From JAKAXG01 sp035702985 (GTDB lineage Bacteria; Actinomycetota; Acidimicrobiia; Acidimicrobiales; Palsa-688), in the NCBI GenBank assembly GCA_035702985.1, contig DASSZD010000003.1:1-64000 (forward strand): a stretch of DNA of 64,000 nucleotides, written 5' to 3'. How positions within the stretch are numbered: the first letter of the stretch is position 1; every line of letters begins with the position of its first letter. The translations under genes were made by a program, and so were the position numbers. Shown here piece by piece: positions 16,115 through 23,904 of this stretch. The notes beneath the pieces are model-generated. The model saw only the letters and a list, made by a program, of their open reading frames with translations. It searched no databases and was not told where the DNA came from.

Positions 16115-16978
16115 ATGGCCCGCATCGGTGACCTCCTGGCTGCAGGGCGCACCTATTCGTTCGAGTTCTTCCCTCCCCGCGACGACGCCGAGCACGCCGT
16201 GCTGGTGCAGGCGCTGCAGGACCTGCAGCCGCTGCGGCCCTCGTTCGTGTCGGTCACCTACCGGGGCGGCCGGTCGTCCCGGCAGCGCACCTACGACCTG
16301 GTGGTGGGCATGCTGCGCACCACCAGCCTCAACCCCATGGCCCACCTGATCTGCGTGGCCCACACCCGGCTGGAGCTGGCCGAGATCCTGGTCGACCTGC
16401 GCAAGGCCGGGGTGGAGAACCTGATGGCCCTCGGTGGCGATCCGCCCACCGATCCCGGAGCGCTGGAGGGGGAGCTGCGTCACGCCGACGAGCTGGTCGG
16501 CCTGGCCCGGTCCATCGGCGGGTTCTCGATCGGGGTGGCGGCCCATCCGATCGGGCATCCCCGTTCGGCGGACCTGGAGTCGGACCGGGACCGGCTGGCG
16601 GCCAAGCTCCGGCTGGCGGACTTCGCCGTCACCCAGTTCTTCTTCCGCTCCGACGAGTACTTCACGCTGGTCGACGATCTGGCGGCCAGGGGCGTGGACA
16701 AGCCGGTGGTGCCCGGGATCATGCCGGTCACCAGCCTGGCCGGGGTCGGGCGGATGGCCGCCATGGGCGCCGCCGTCCCGCCGGAGATGGTCGAGGTGCT
16801 GGAGCGGGCCGGTGACCCCGAGTCGGTGCGGCGGGCAGGTATCGACATGGCCACCGAGCTGTGCCAGCAGCTCCTGGACCGCGGGGCGCCGGGCCTGCAC
16901 TTCTACACCCTCAACCGGTCCAAGGCCACCAGGCAGATCTACGCCAACCTGGGTCTGGAAGCGGCCGCCCGGCGCTAG
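16115..16978 (+). CDS. metF: methylenetetrahydrofolate reductase
   Basis: MetF reduces 5,10-methylene-THF to 5-methyl-THF for methionine synthesis using FAD. The 287-residue TIM-barrel protein has YSFEFFPPRDD near the N-terminus (with the catalytic Glu), FVSVTYRGG, LMALGGDPP and FAVTQFFFRSD. The ending HFYTLNRSKATRQIY is typical of the family. The start is fixed by the leaderless TATCCT box. It diverges from purN, so two competing one-carbon branches share one promoter region. Confidence 0.95.
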   Translation: MARIGDLLAAGRTYSFEFFPPRDDAEHAVLVQALQDLQPLRPSFVSVTYRGGRSSRQRTYDLVVGMLRTTSLNPMAHLICVAHTRLELAEILVDLRKAGVENLMALGGDPPTDPGALEGELRHADELVGLARSIGGFSIGVAAHPIGHPRSADLESDRDRLAAKLRLADFAVTQFFFRSDEYFTLVDDLAARGVDKPVVPGIMPVTSLAGVGRMAAMGAAVPPEMVEVLERAGDPESVRRAGIDMATELCQQLLDRGAPGLHFYTLNRSKATRQIYANLGLEAAARR

Positions 16979-16997
16979 GCGGCCGTGCCGGCGGGTG

Positions 16998-19841
16998 TCA
17001 GCCTGCCTCCACCTTCCGGCTGTGGACCCGCCCGGCGACCAGGGCGTCGGCCAGGTCGGCCCGGCTGCCGATGCCGAGCTTGAAGTACACCCGGGCCAGG
17101 TGGGTCTCGACCGTGCGCACCGACAGGCACAGCCGCTCGGCGATGGCGGAGCTGGACATGCCCCGCGCCGCCAGGGCGGCCACCTCGCCCTCCCGCCTGG
17201 TGAGCTCCGGAGGAACCATGGCCATGGACAGGGCCAGCGGGCGCCGGCCGGCGGGGGCGCCGAGCAGGAAGTGCGCCCGGCTGGCCGACGCCGTGGCCCG
17301 CCGGTGCTGGCCGGCCCGGCGGTGGGCCTGGCAGGCCTGGGCGGCGGTCTCGGCGGCGTAGAGGCGCAGCTCCAGGCCGGCGTAGGCCTCGGCCACCTCG
17401 TCCAGGCGGTCACCGGACAGCGGCCCGGCGGCCAGGGCCCGGGCGTGGACGGCCGCGGTGGTGACCAGCGGGTTGGGGATCTCGGACTCCAGCTGGTGCA
17501 GCCGCCCGGCCGCCGAACCCGAGCCGAGCCGGACCGAGGAGTGCAGCGCCATCAGCTCGTAGGCGGCCTGCGACTGCTCCCTCGCCCGGCGGGCGGCCTC
17601 GTCGAGCCGCCGCAGGGCGGCGCCCACCGCTCCCTCGGCGGCGTCCAGCCGGGCCACGGCGATCTCCCAGCGGGGGACCAGGGACCCGTCCATGGCGACC
17701 AACGGCCGGGCCGCCTCCAGGGCGGCCGCCGCCCGGACCGGGTCGCCGGTCTCGGCCAGGGCCTCGGCCAGGCCGATGAGGGAGCGTCCCCGGACACCTG
17801 GCCGGTCGGCTGCCTCCCCGGCGGTGGTCGCCTCGCGGAAGCGGCTGACGGCCACGTCCAGATGCCCCTTGAGCAGCGCCGCCCAGCCGAGATCGCCGGC
17901 GGCCCGGCACTGGAGCTGCCGGTTGTCGAGCTGGACGGCCAGCCGGTAGTCGCCGGCCGCCACCTCATCCATCTCGGCCACCCGGCCGGTGAGGGCCAGC
18001 GCCGCCATCCGGGCCAGCCCGGCCCAGTCCGCGGGTATCCACCCCCCGGTGGCGGCCCGCCCGCCGGCGGCGTCGGTGGACCAACCGGCGCCGGTCCCGA
18101 CCGACCCGCCGGTGCCGACCGACCCGCCGGTGCCGACCGACCCGCCGGTCCCGACCGACCCGCCGGTCCCGTCGGCGGCAGCCACTTCGGTGGGTGACCC
18201 GCCGGTCCCGTCGGTGACCGGACCGTCGGCCAGCATCTGCAGGGCCTCGCCGCCCCGGCCGCACCACGCCAGGCCCAGGGCGCACGACACCCGGGCCAGC
18301 AGCCGGGCCCGGGCCGACACCCCGTCCCGGGACAGGAGGGCCCGGCTCCGGGTCACCGCCCCGGCCGGCCGGCCGGCGAGGGCCGTCAGGCCGGCCCCGA
18401 CCGCCTCCACCCAGGTCCGGGTGGACAGGTCGCCGATGCTCCCGGCCGCCCGGTCCAGCACCTCGTCGGCGAGGTCGAAGCGGCCCAGGCCCAGGGCCAG
18501 GATGACCGCCCGCAGCACCGCCGCCCTGGCGGTCTGGTCGTCGTCCACCCCCCGGTGGTCGCCCAGCGCGCCCAGCGCGACCAGGGCCTCCCGGTACCGG
18601 CCGAGCGCCCGGCGGGCGTCGGCCAGGGCCAGCGCCGCCTCGGCGCCCCCGCCGGCGTCCACCGCGGCCTCGGCCATCCGGGCCGACCGGGGCCAGTCCT
18701 GGTGCTCGGCGGCCTGCACGCCGGCCCGCAGCAGGAGCTCCGCCGGCACCGGCTGGCCGGCGTCCAGCCGCCAGCTGACCACCCGCGGCAGCTCCCCGTC
18801 CGGGCGGCGCTCGTCGGAGTCGAACGCGTCGGCCAGGCGGGCCGCCAGCCGGCCGGCTCGCTGGACGGCCATGTCCTGGCGCAGCAGATCGGCCAGCAAC
18901 GGGTGGCCCACCCGCACCCCCGGCTCCCGCCCGGACCGGTCCGCCGCCAGCAGCCCGGCCCTCTGCAGGCCGCGCAGGTGGGAGTCGGGGACCAGCCGCT
19001 GGGCCAGATGGAGCGGCAGCGGGCCGGCGAAGGCGAACACCTCCAGCGACGCCAGCTCGGCGGCGCCGACCCGGTCCAGGCGCTCGCGGACCAGTTCGGC
19101 CAGCCGGGTCCCGACCGTCAGCGGGCCGGTCAACCGCCACAGCCCGTTGCGTTCCACGATGGTCCCGGCCCGCCGCCCGGCCAGAACCAGCTCCCGCAGG
19201 TAGAGCGGGTTCCCCCCGCTGGCCCGCCACAGGGCCTCGGCCAGCTCGCCGCCGAGCTGGCCGTCGCCGAGCAGCGACCGGCCGCAGGCGACGGCGTCGT
19301 CGCGCCCGAGGGGCTCCAGATCGATGCGCTCGACCAGCTCCTCCTTCCACAGCGACCGCAGGGCGGCCGGGCCGCCGGCGCCGGTGCGGGTGGTGAGCAC
19401 GGCCCGGGCCTCCCGGGCGGCCACGAGCTGGTACACCAGGGTGGCGGAGTGGCGGTCGAGGAGGTGGGCGTCGTCCACGCCGACTATCAGAGGCCGGCCG
19501 GCCGCCCGCTCCAGCACCGCCCGCCTGATGGTCTGCAGCAGGAAAAAGGGGTCGGGCTGCTCGCCGCCCGCCCCGCCTATCCCCCGCACGAACGGTGCGA
19601 ATGCCCCGAAGGGGATGGACACATCAGAGCCTGAAGCAACCGTCCAGATGATCTCGGCGGCGCCGTCGGCCGCCGGCCCGGCCACCAGGGCCCGGGCCAC
19701 CGACGTCTTGCCCACCCCGGCCTCCCCGGCCAGGAGCACCCCGCCGGCATCCGCCTGCAGGGCGCGCCGGGCGGCCTGGAGATCGGCCGCCCTGCCGATC
19801 AGGTGCACCTGTTCAGCCCTACGTGCCCCCACGGCGGTCAT
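16998..19841 (-). CDS. large ATP-binding LuxR-family transcriptional regulator (LAL type)
   Basis: The product is about 947 residues. An N-terminal AAA/NACHT-like ATPase has Walker A GEAGVGKTS near residue 40 and a Walker B-like LIVGVDDAHLLD. A long helical TPR-like region follows, and the C-terminus is a LuxR helix-turn-helix: LTRREGEVAALAARGMSSSAIAERLCLSVRTVETHLARVYFKLGI. LAL regulators respond to unknown ligands and activate secondary or carbon metabolism genes. A run of GTGGSV repeats near the middle comes from an 18-bp minisatellite. The ATG at 19841 gives MTAVGARRAEQ, just before the ATPase; an in-frame GTG at 19901 falls inside the dyad shared with icd. It converges on metF and diverges from icd. 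Confidence 0.9.
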   Translation of the reverse strand: MTAVGARRAEQVHLIGRAADLQAARRALQADAGGVLLAGEAGVGKTSVARALVAGPAADGAAEIIWTVASGSDVSIPFGAFAPFVRGIGGAGGEQPDPFFLLQTIRRAVLERAAGRPLIVGVDDAHLLDRHSATLVYQLVAAREARAVLTTRTGAGGPAALRSLWKEELVERIDLEPLGRDDAVACGRSLLGDGQLGGELAEALWRASGGNPLYLRELVLAGRRAGTIVERNGLWRLTGPLTVGTRLAELVRERLDRVGAAELASLEVFAFAGPLPLHLAQRLVPDSHLRGLQRAGLLAADRSGREPGVRVGHPLLADLLRQDMAVQRAGRLAARLADAFDSDERRPDGELPRVVSWRLDAGQPVPAELLLRAGVQAAEHQDWPRSARMAEAAVDAGGGAEAALALADARRALGRYREALVALGALGDHRGVDDDQTARAAVLRAVILALGLGRFDLADEVLDRAAGSIGDLSTRTWVEAVGAGLTALAGRPAGAVTRSRALLSRDGVSARARLLARVSCALGLAWCGRGGEALQMLADGPVTDGTGGSPTEVAAADGTGGSVGTGGSVGTGGSVGTGGSVGTGAGWSTDAAGGRAATGGWIPADWAGLARMAALALTGRVAEMDEVAAGDYRLAVQLDNRQLQCRAAGDLGWAALLKGHLDVAVSRFREATTAGEAADRPGVRGRSLIGLAEALAETGDPVRAAAALEAARPLVAMDGSLVPRWEIAVARLDAAEGAVGAALRRLDEAARRAREQSQAAYELMALHSSVRLGSGSAAGRLHQLESEIPNPLVTTAAVHARALAAGPLSGDRLDEVAEAYAGLELRLYAAETAAQACQAHRRAGQHRRATASASRAHFLLGAPAGRRPLALSMAMVPPELTRREGEVAALAARGMSSSAIAERLCLSVRTVETHLARVYFKLGIGSRADLADALVAGRVHSRKVEAG
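18094..18165 (-). repeat. 18-bp minisatellite, four units
   Basis: Four tandem 18-bp units (consensus GTSCCGACCGACCCGCCG on the plus strand) plus partial units encode GTGGSV repeats within the LuxR regulator. The units differ only at one position, suggesting recent slippage, and the length stays in frame. Confidence 0.85.
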
Positions 19842-19873
19842 TATCACGTTGGGTGTCTCTCCGTCACTAGTGG

Positions 19874-19903
19874 CATTGGTCCCGATCCCGACCGGGACCA
19901 ATG
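19874..19903. promoter_or_regulatory. 30-bp dyad, candidate operator between LuxR gene and icd
   Basis: Perfect 11-bp inverted repeats CATTGGTCCCG (19874-19884) and CGGGACCAATG (19893-19903) are separated by 8 bp. The right arm ends 17 bp before the icd -10 box, covering its -35 position, and the dyad lies 33 bp upstream of the LuxR start. A regulator dimer site is the simplest reading; an RNA hairpin is an alternative if transcription starts further out. Confidence 0.55.
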
Positions 19904-19920
19904 GCTGGGCCCGTCGCCGG

Positions 19921-19926
19921 TAGTGT
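19921..19926 (+). promoter_or_regulatory. leaderless -10 box (TAGTGT) of icd
   Basis: TAGTGT is followed by seven nt and the ATG at 19934, supporting that start rather than the in-frame ATG at 19901, which lies inside the dyad. Confidence 0.6.
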
Positions 19927-19933
19927 TTGTGAC

Positions 19934-21130
19934 ATGGCCGAGAAGATCACGATGAAGTCGGATGGGACCCTTGCCGTACCGGATGAGCCGATCATCCCGT
20001 TCATCGAGGGCGACGGAACCGGGGTCGACATCTGGCCGGCGGCCAAGCTGGTCCTCGACGCCGCCGCCAAGAAGCACGGCAAGAGCATCTCCTGGAAGGA
20101 GGTGCTGGCCGGCGAGAAGGCCTTCAACGAGACCGGCGACTGGCTGCCCCAGGAGACCATCGACATCTTCCGGGAGTACCTGATCGGCATCAAGGGGCCG
20201 CTCACCACTCCCGTCGGCGGCGGGTTCCGTTCGCTCAACGTGGCCCTGCGCCAGCTTCTCGACCTCTACGTCTGCCTGCGCCCGGTCCGCTGGTTCGCCG
20301 GGGTGCCCTCCCCGGTGAAGCGCCCCGACCTGGTGGACATGGTGATCTTCCGGGAGAACACCGAGGACATCTACGCCGGCCTGGAGGTGCAGGAGGGCAC
20401 GGCCGAGGCCAAGCGGCTGATCGAGCTGCTCCACGACGAGTTCGGCTGGACCATCCGCCCCGACAGCGGCATCGGCATCAAGCCGGTATCGGTATCAGGC
20501 TCCAAGCGTCTCATCCGGGCGGCCATCAACTACGCGGTGGCCCGCAAGCGCAAGTCCGTGACCATGGTCCACAAGGGCAACATCCAGAAGTTCACCGAGG
20601 GCGGCTTCCGCACCTGGGGCTACGAGCTGGTCCGCGAGGAGTTCTCGGACGTGGCCGTCGGCTGGGACGACTGCGGCGGCCAGCCCGGGGACCGGATCCT
20701 GGTCAAGGACGCCATCGCCGACATCACCCTCCAGCAGGTTCTGACCCGCCCGGACGAGTTCGACGTGATCGCCACCACCAACCTCAACGGTGACTACCTG
20801 TCCGACGCCCTGGCCGCCCAGGTCGGCGGCATCGGGATCGCCCCCGGGGCCAACATCAACTACGTCACCGGCCACGGCATCTTCGAGGCCACCCACGGCA
20901 CCGCCCCCAAGTACGCCGGCCTGGACAAGGTCAACCCCGGATCGGTGCTGCTCTCGGGGGTCATGATGTTCGAGCATCTGGGCTGGCAGGACGCCGCCGA
21001 CGACATCGTGCGGGCCATGGAGGCCACCATCGCCGAGAAGATCGTCACCTACGACTTCGCCCGCCAGATGGAGGGCGCCACCGAGGTCAAGACCTCCGAG
21101 TTCGCCTCGGCCATCGTCGACCGGCTGTAG
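19934..21130 (+). CDS. icd: NADP-dependent isocitrate dehydrogenase
   Basis: Icd oxidises isocitrate to 2-oxoglutarate in the TCA cycle. The 398-residue product is the dimeric E. coli-like type: IEGDGTG near the start, GGGFRSLNVALRQ with the regulatory substrate-site Ser, IFRENTEDIYAGLE, NLNGDYLSDALAAQVGG with metal-binding Asp residues, and HGTAPKYAGLDKVNPGS, whose Lys-Tyr pair plus the later TYDFAR Tyr and Arg mark NADP preference. It stands alone behind its own promoter, under a possible operator shared with the LuxR regulator, and ends at a strong terminator facing mdh. Confidence 0.96.
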   Translation: MAEKITMKSDGTLAVPDEPIIPFIEGDGTGVDIWPAAKLVLDAAAKKHGKSISWKEVLAGEKAFNETGDWLPQETIDIFREYLIGIKGPLTTPVGGGFRSLNVALRQLLDLYVCLRPVRWFAGVPSPVKRPDLVDMVIFRENTEDIYAGLEVQEGTAEAKRLIELLHDEFGWTIRPDSGIGIKPVSVSGSKRLIRAAINYAVARKRKSVTMVHKGNIQKFTEGGFRTWGYELVREEFSDVAVGWDDCGGQPGDRILVKDAIADITLQQVLTRPDEFDVIATTNLNGDYLSDALAAQVGGIGIAPGANINYVTGHGIFEATHGTAPKYAGLDKVNPGSVLLSGVMMFEHLGWQDAADDIVRAMEATIAEKIVTYDFARQMEGATEVKTSEFASAIVDRL

Positions 21131-21140
21131 CGCCCGGCGC

Positions 21141-21179
21141 GAAAAGGCCCCGGGTCGGTAGCGACCCGGGGCCCTTTTT
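21141..21179. terminator. bidirectional intrinsic terminator between icd and mdh
   Basis: A perfect 12-bp stem GGCCCCGGGTCG (21146-21157) and its complement (21162-21173) close a GTAG loop. AAAA precedes it and CTTTTT follows, so it can work for both convergent genes. Confidence 0.93.
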
Positions 21180-21194
21180 CCGTCTCCGGGGGGA

Positions 21195-22187
21195 TCAGCC
21201 GATGAGGCCGAGCTCCCTGACCGCGTCGCGCTCCTCACCCAGCTCGGCCACCGACTGGTCGATGCGGGTGCGGGAGAACTCGTCCAGGTCCAGGCCCTGC
21301 ACGATCCGGTACCCGCCGCCGGAGGTGGTGACGGGGAACGAGGAGATGAGGCCCTCGGGGACGCCGTACGAACCGTCGGACGGTACGGCCATCGACACCC
21401 AGTCGCCCTCGGCCGTCCCCTTGACCCAGTCGTGGACGTGGTCGATGGCGGCGCTGGCCGCCGACGCCGCGCTGGAGGCGCCCCGGGCCTCGATGATGGC
21501 CGCGCCCCGCTTCTGGACCGTGGGGATGAACTCCTTCTCCACCCAGGCGTCGTCGCCGATCACCTCGCCGGCCGGCTTGCCGGCGATGCGGGCCCGGTAC
21601 ACGTCGGGGTACTGGGTGGCGGAATGGTTGCCCCAGATGGTCATGTTGGTGACCTCGCCGACCGGCCGGCCGGACCGGGCCGCGAGCTGGGCCTTGGCCC
21701 GGTTCTGGTCCAGGCGGGTCATGGCCGTGAAACGCTCCCGGGGGATGTTCGGGGCGTTGTGCATGGCGATGAGGGCGTTGGTGTTGGCCGGGTTGCCCAC
21801 CACCAGCACCTTGATGTCGGGGGCGGCGTGGTCGGACAGGGCCCGCCCCTGCACCGTGAAGATGGCGCCGTTGGCCTCCAGCAGGTCCTTGCGCTCCATG
21901 CCCTTGCTGCGGGGCCGGGCCCCGACCAGGAGGGCGATGTTGGCGTCGGCGAAGGCCACGTTGGCGTCGTCGGAGGTGATCATGTCCTGGACCAGCGGGA
22001 AGGCGCAGTCCTCCAGTTCCATCACCACACCCTTGAGCGCCTCGAGGGCCGGGGTGATCTCGAGCAGCTGGAGGATCACCGGCTGGTCGGGGCCGAGCAG
22101 CTGCCCGCTGGCGATGCGGAACAGCAGGCTGTAGCCGATCTGGCCGGCCGCGCCGGTTACCGCGACCCTTACTGGTGTTGCAGACAT
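21195..22187 (-). CDS. mdh: malate dehydrogenase
   Basis: Mdh oxidises malate to oxaloacetate with NAD. The 330-residue product has the nucleotide motif VAVTGAAGQIGYSLLFRIA, GARPRSKGMERKDLLEANG with substrate-binding Arg residues, VVGNPANTNALIA, the MTRLDQNRAKAQLA motif with catalytic Asp/Arg, and IWGNHSATQYPDV with the catalytic His. This is the group that includes cytosolic-type and many actinobacterial enzymes. GGAGG stands 12 nt before the ATG and TATTTT lies further up. It converges on icd through a shared terminator. Confidence 0.96.
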   Translation of the reverse strand: MSATPVRVAVTGAAGQIGYSLLFRIASGQLLGPDQPVILQLLEITPALEALKGVVMELEDCAFPLVQDMITSDDANVAFADANIALLVGARPRSKGMERKDLLEANGAIFTVQGRALSDHAAPDIKVLVVGNPANTNALIAMHNAPNIPRERFTAMTRLDQNRAKAQLAARSGRPVGEVTNMTIWGNHSATQYPDVYRARIAGKPAGEVIGDDAWVEKEFIPTVQKRGAAIIEARGASSAASAASAAIDHVHDWVKGTAEGDWVSMAVPSDGSYGVPEGLISSFPVTTSGGGYRIVQGLDLDEFSRTRIDQSVAELGEERDAVRELGLIG

Positions 22188-22354
22188 GCGATCTCAGCCT
22201 CCGTCGAAAATATGCCGTCCTGCGGCGGGAACGGCTCCCGACGATAGGCCCGGCCCAGCCGGGCCGGCCAGTCGGCCGCATCCGGCAAGAGACGGTGCTC
22301 CTGCCAGAAGCCTGCCGTGGCGGGCGGGGACGGGCTCCCGGCCGGCGCCGGGGG

Positions 22355-22573
22355 TCAGGCGCGGATGGTCGGCGGGGACACCACGCCCAGCCGGTGGAGG
22401 TAGCTGAGCTTGCGTTCCACGGCCTGACGCCAGGCGCAGAGGTCCTTGTCGAAATGGGCTCGATCCCCGTCCTCGAAGGCGTGCTCGAGCTCGTCGAACG
22501 CGGCGTCCTCGGCGTCCAACAGCGCCCGGTAGCGGGTGAGGAACTGGTCGTCGATCACTTCCGACAGCGTCAC
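22355..22573 (-). CDS. small acidic helical protein of unknown function
   Basis: The 72-residue product MTLSEVIDDQFLTRYRALL continues as a charged helical protein (ALLDAEDAAFDELEHAFEDGDRAHFDKDL) and ends RLGVVSPPTIRA. No motif, cysteine cluster beyond one Cys, or membrane segment is visible. The GTG at 22573 is preceded by GAGGTAGGG; upstream in-frame sequence is Pro/Arg-rich and unlikely to be coding. It sits between mdh and the SCP2-like gene on the same strand. A small regulatory or scaffold role is possible but unsupported. Confidence 0.6.
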   Translation of the reverse strand: MTLSEVIDDQFLTRYRALLDAEDAAFDELEHAFEDGDRAHFDKDLCAWRQAVERKLSYLHRLGVVSPPTIRA

Positions 22574-22691
22574 GGGCCCTACCTCCACGATTGGGTTGTG
22601 CCCCGCCAAGTTAGCCCGCCTTCCGGCCGGCCGGAAAGGGCCGGGGGGCCTTTGCCGAAAGCCCCTGCTCAGGGTGGCGGGGACTTCCCGG

Positions 22692-22712
22692 CCCCGCCGC
22701 TGAGGGGCGGGG
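22692..22712 (-). terminator. GC hairpin just after the SCP2-like gene
   Basis: A 7-bp stem CCCCGCC/GGCGGGG with a seven-base loop lies directly after the stop codon of the SCP2-like gene. There is no U-tract, so terminator function is only a suggestion. Confidence 0.35.
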
Positions 22713-23105
22713 TCAGGGCGCCGGCGGGTAGGTGGTGTCCCGGCGGACGGCGGCGGGGAGAGGGTCCAGGCCCTGCACCTCACCGGCCAGATCGGCCAGC
22801 CGGCCGGGGTTCCCGCTGACCCGGAGACGCCCCTGCATGAGGGCGTTCTGGGTGGACAGCTCGCCTCTGGCCACCGCCACCGCCGTCGGCCAGTCGCAGG
22901 TCAGGCGCAGGTCGGCGGGGGCCGACCGGCCGGGGACCGGCCACACCAGGCGGGACCGGTCTCCGGCCACCTCGACCCGGTAGACCACCGTGCCGTCCGG
23001 GCCGCCCTCCACGACCTGCTCGAGTACGGCCGTGGCCGCCCCGGCGCCCCCCGGGTCATCCTGCTGGGCCTGGGCGAACCACTCGGGCGACAGGAACCGG
23101 GCCAT
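22713..23105 (-). CDS. SCP2 sterol-binding-domain-like protein
   Basis: The 130-residue product begins MARFLSPEWFAQAQ. It shows the SCP2-type pattern: VVYRVEVAGDRSRLVWPVPG, then DLRLTCDWPTAVAVARGELSTQNALMQGRLRVSGNPGRLADL, which matches the LxGxLxxxGdxxkl helix of these lipid-binding proteins. The fold binds hydrophobic ligands; the ligand is unknown. Its ATG overlaps the stop of the upstream gene by one base, so the two are coupled. Confidence 0.75.
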   Translation of the reverse strand: MARFLSPEWFAQAQQDDPGGAGAATAVLEQVVEGGPDGTVVYRVEVAGDRSRLVWPVPGRSAPADLRLTCDWPTAVAVARGELSTQNALMQGRLRVSGNPGRLADLAGEVQGLDPLPAAVRRDTTYPPAP

Positions 23106-23779
23106 CAGCTCTGCCACCGCTTGGGCAGCATGAGTTGCTCCAGGCGGGCCTGGGCGGCCAGTTCCCGGTCCGCCCACCGGTCCAGGGCGGCGTTGAACCG
23201 CCGGCGCAGCGTCACCCGGGGTGCGCCGGCCGGGATCTCGAGCTCGGGCAGGCTGTCCCACCCGTCCTGGTCCCCGAGCTCGGGCAGGTTGTCCCACCCG
23301 GCCGGGTCCCCGAGCTCCACCCCCGGGTCCGGCCCGGTCGGGTCGTCCATCTCCGCCACCGGCCCCCGTCCGGTCGGGTCGTCCATCTCCGCCACCGGCC
23401 CCGGCCCGGGCCGGTCCTCGAGCTCGGGGACGGGGTCCCATCCGGCCGGGGCCTCCGGGGCCGGGGCCGGGACCGCCGGGGCCGGGGCCGGGACCGCCGG
23501 GTCGGAGCGGTGCCGGATCCGGGCGGCCCGGGCGTCGAGGCGCAGGACGGCGCTGGCCGCCAGGCGCAGCGGTCCCCGCCTGGAGGTGGCCATCTCCTCG
23601 AGCCTCTCATCGGGGTCGGACTCGAACACCGGCGTGGCGAACCACTGGTCGAATCCCACCTGGCCCAGGGACGGCTCGGGCTCCGCCGGGCGGTCGCGGC
23701 CGGCCCGGCCGGACCGGGCCGGGGTGGACGCCCGGGGGGCTGGGGACGGTCGTCGCCGGCTGCGTTGGTGTTCTGTCAT
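23105..23779 (-). CDS. low-complexity Pro/Asp-rich protein of unknown function
   Basis: The 224-residue product starts with a basic segment (MTEHQRSRRRPSPAPRAS). It has a short conserved-looking stretch (EPSLGQVGFDQWFATPVFESDP), then degenerate repeats such as PVAEMDDPTG (twice) and WDxLPELxxxxGWDSLPELEIP. It ends with a charged helix (RRRFNAALDRWADRELAAQARLEQLMLPKRWQS). It is likely cytoplasmic and partly disordered. No family is recognised. It is coupled to the SCP2-like gene and lies 125 bp downstream of the GH2 gene. Confidence 0.6.
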   Translation of the reverse strand: MTEHQRSRRRPSPAPRASTPARSGRAGRDRPAEPEPSLGQVGFDQWFATPVFESDPDERLEEMATSRRGPLRLAASAVLRLDARAARIRHRSDPAVPAPAPAVPAPAPEAPAGWDPVPELEDRPGPGPVAEMDDPTGRGPVAEMDDPTGPDPGVELGDPAGWDNLPELGDQDGWDSLPELEIPAGAPRVTLRRRFNAALDRWADRELAAQARLEQLMLPKRWQS

Positions 23780-23904
23780 GGCGTCACCATTCTGGATCTG
23801 GGCGGGGAGGGCCACCCTGGTGGATTCCCCGGTTCCCTGCCTTGGAGGATTCGCAGCCGAACCGGTCAAACCCTTCTCTACCCGGTGAGGCCGGCGCCGG
23901 TCGG

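Noticed and set aside
18094..18165. Tandem 18-bp units as a CRISPR-like array
   Set aside because: Units are directly adjacent without spacers, stay in frame inside a coding region and no cas gene is present.
19901..19933. Upstream in-frame ATG at 19901 as the icd start
   Set aside because: It lies inside the dyad and before the -10 box; the ATG at 19934 has the leaderless spacing and gives the family N-terminus.
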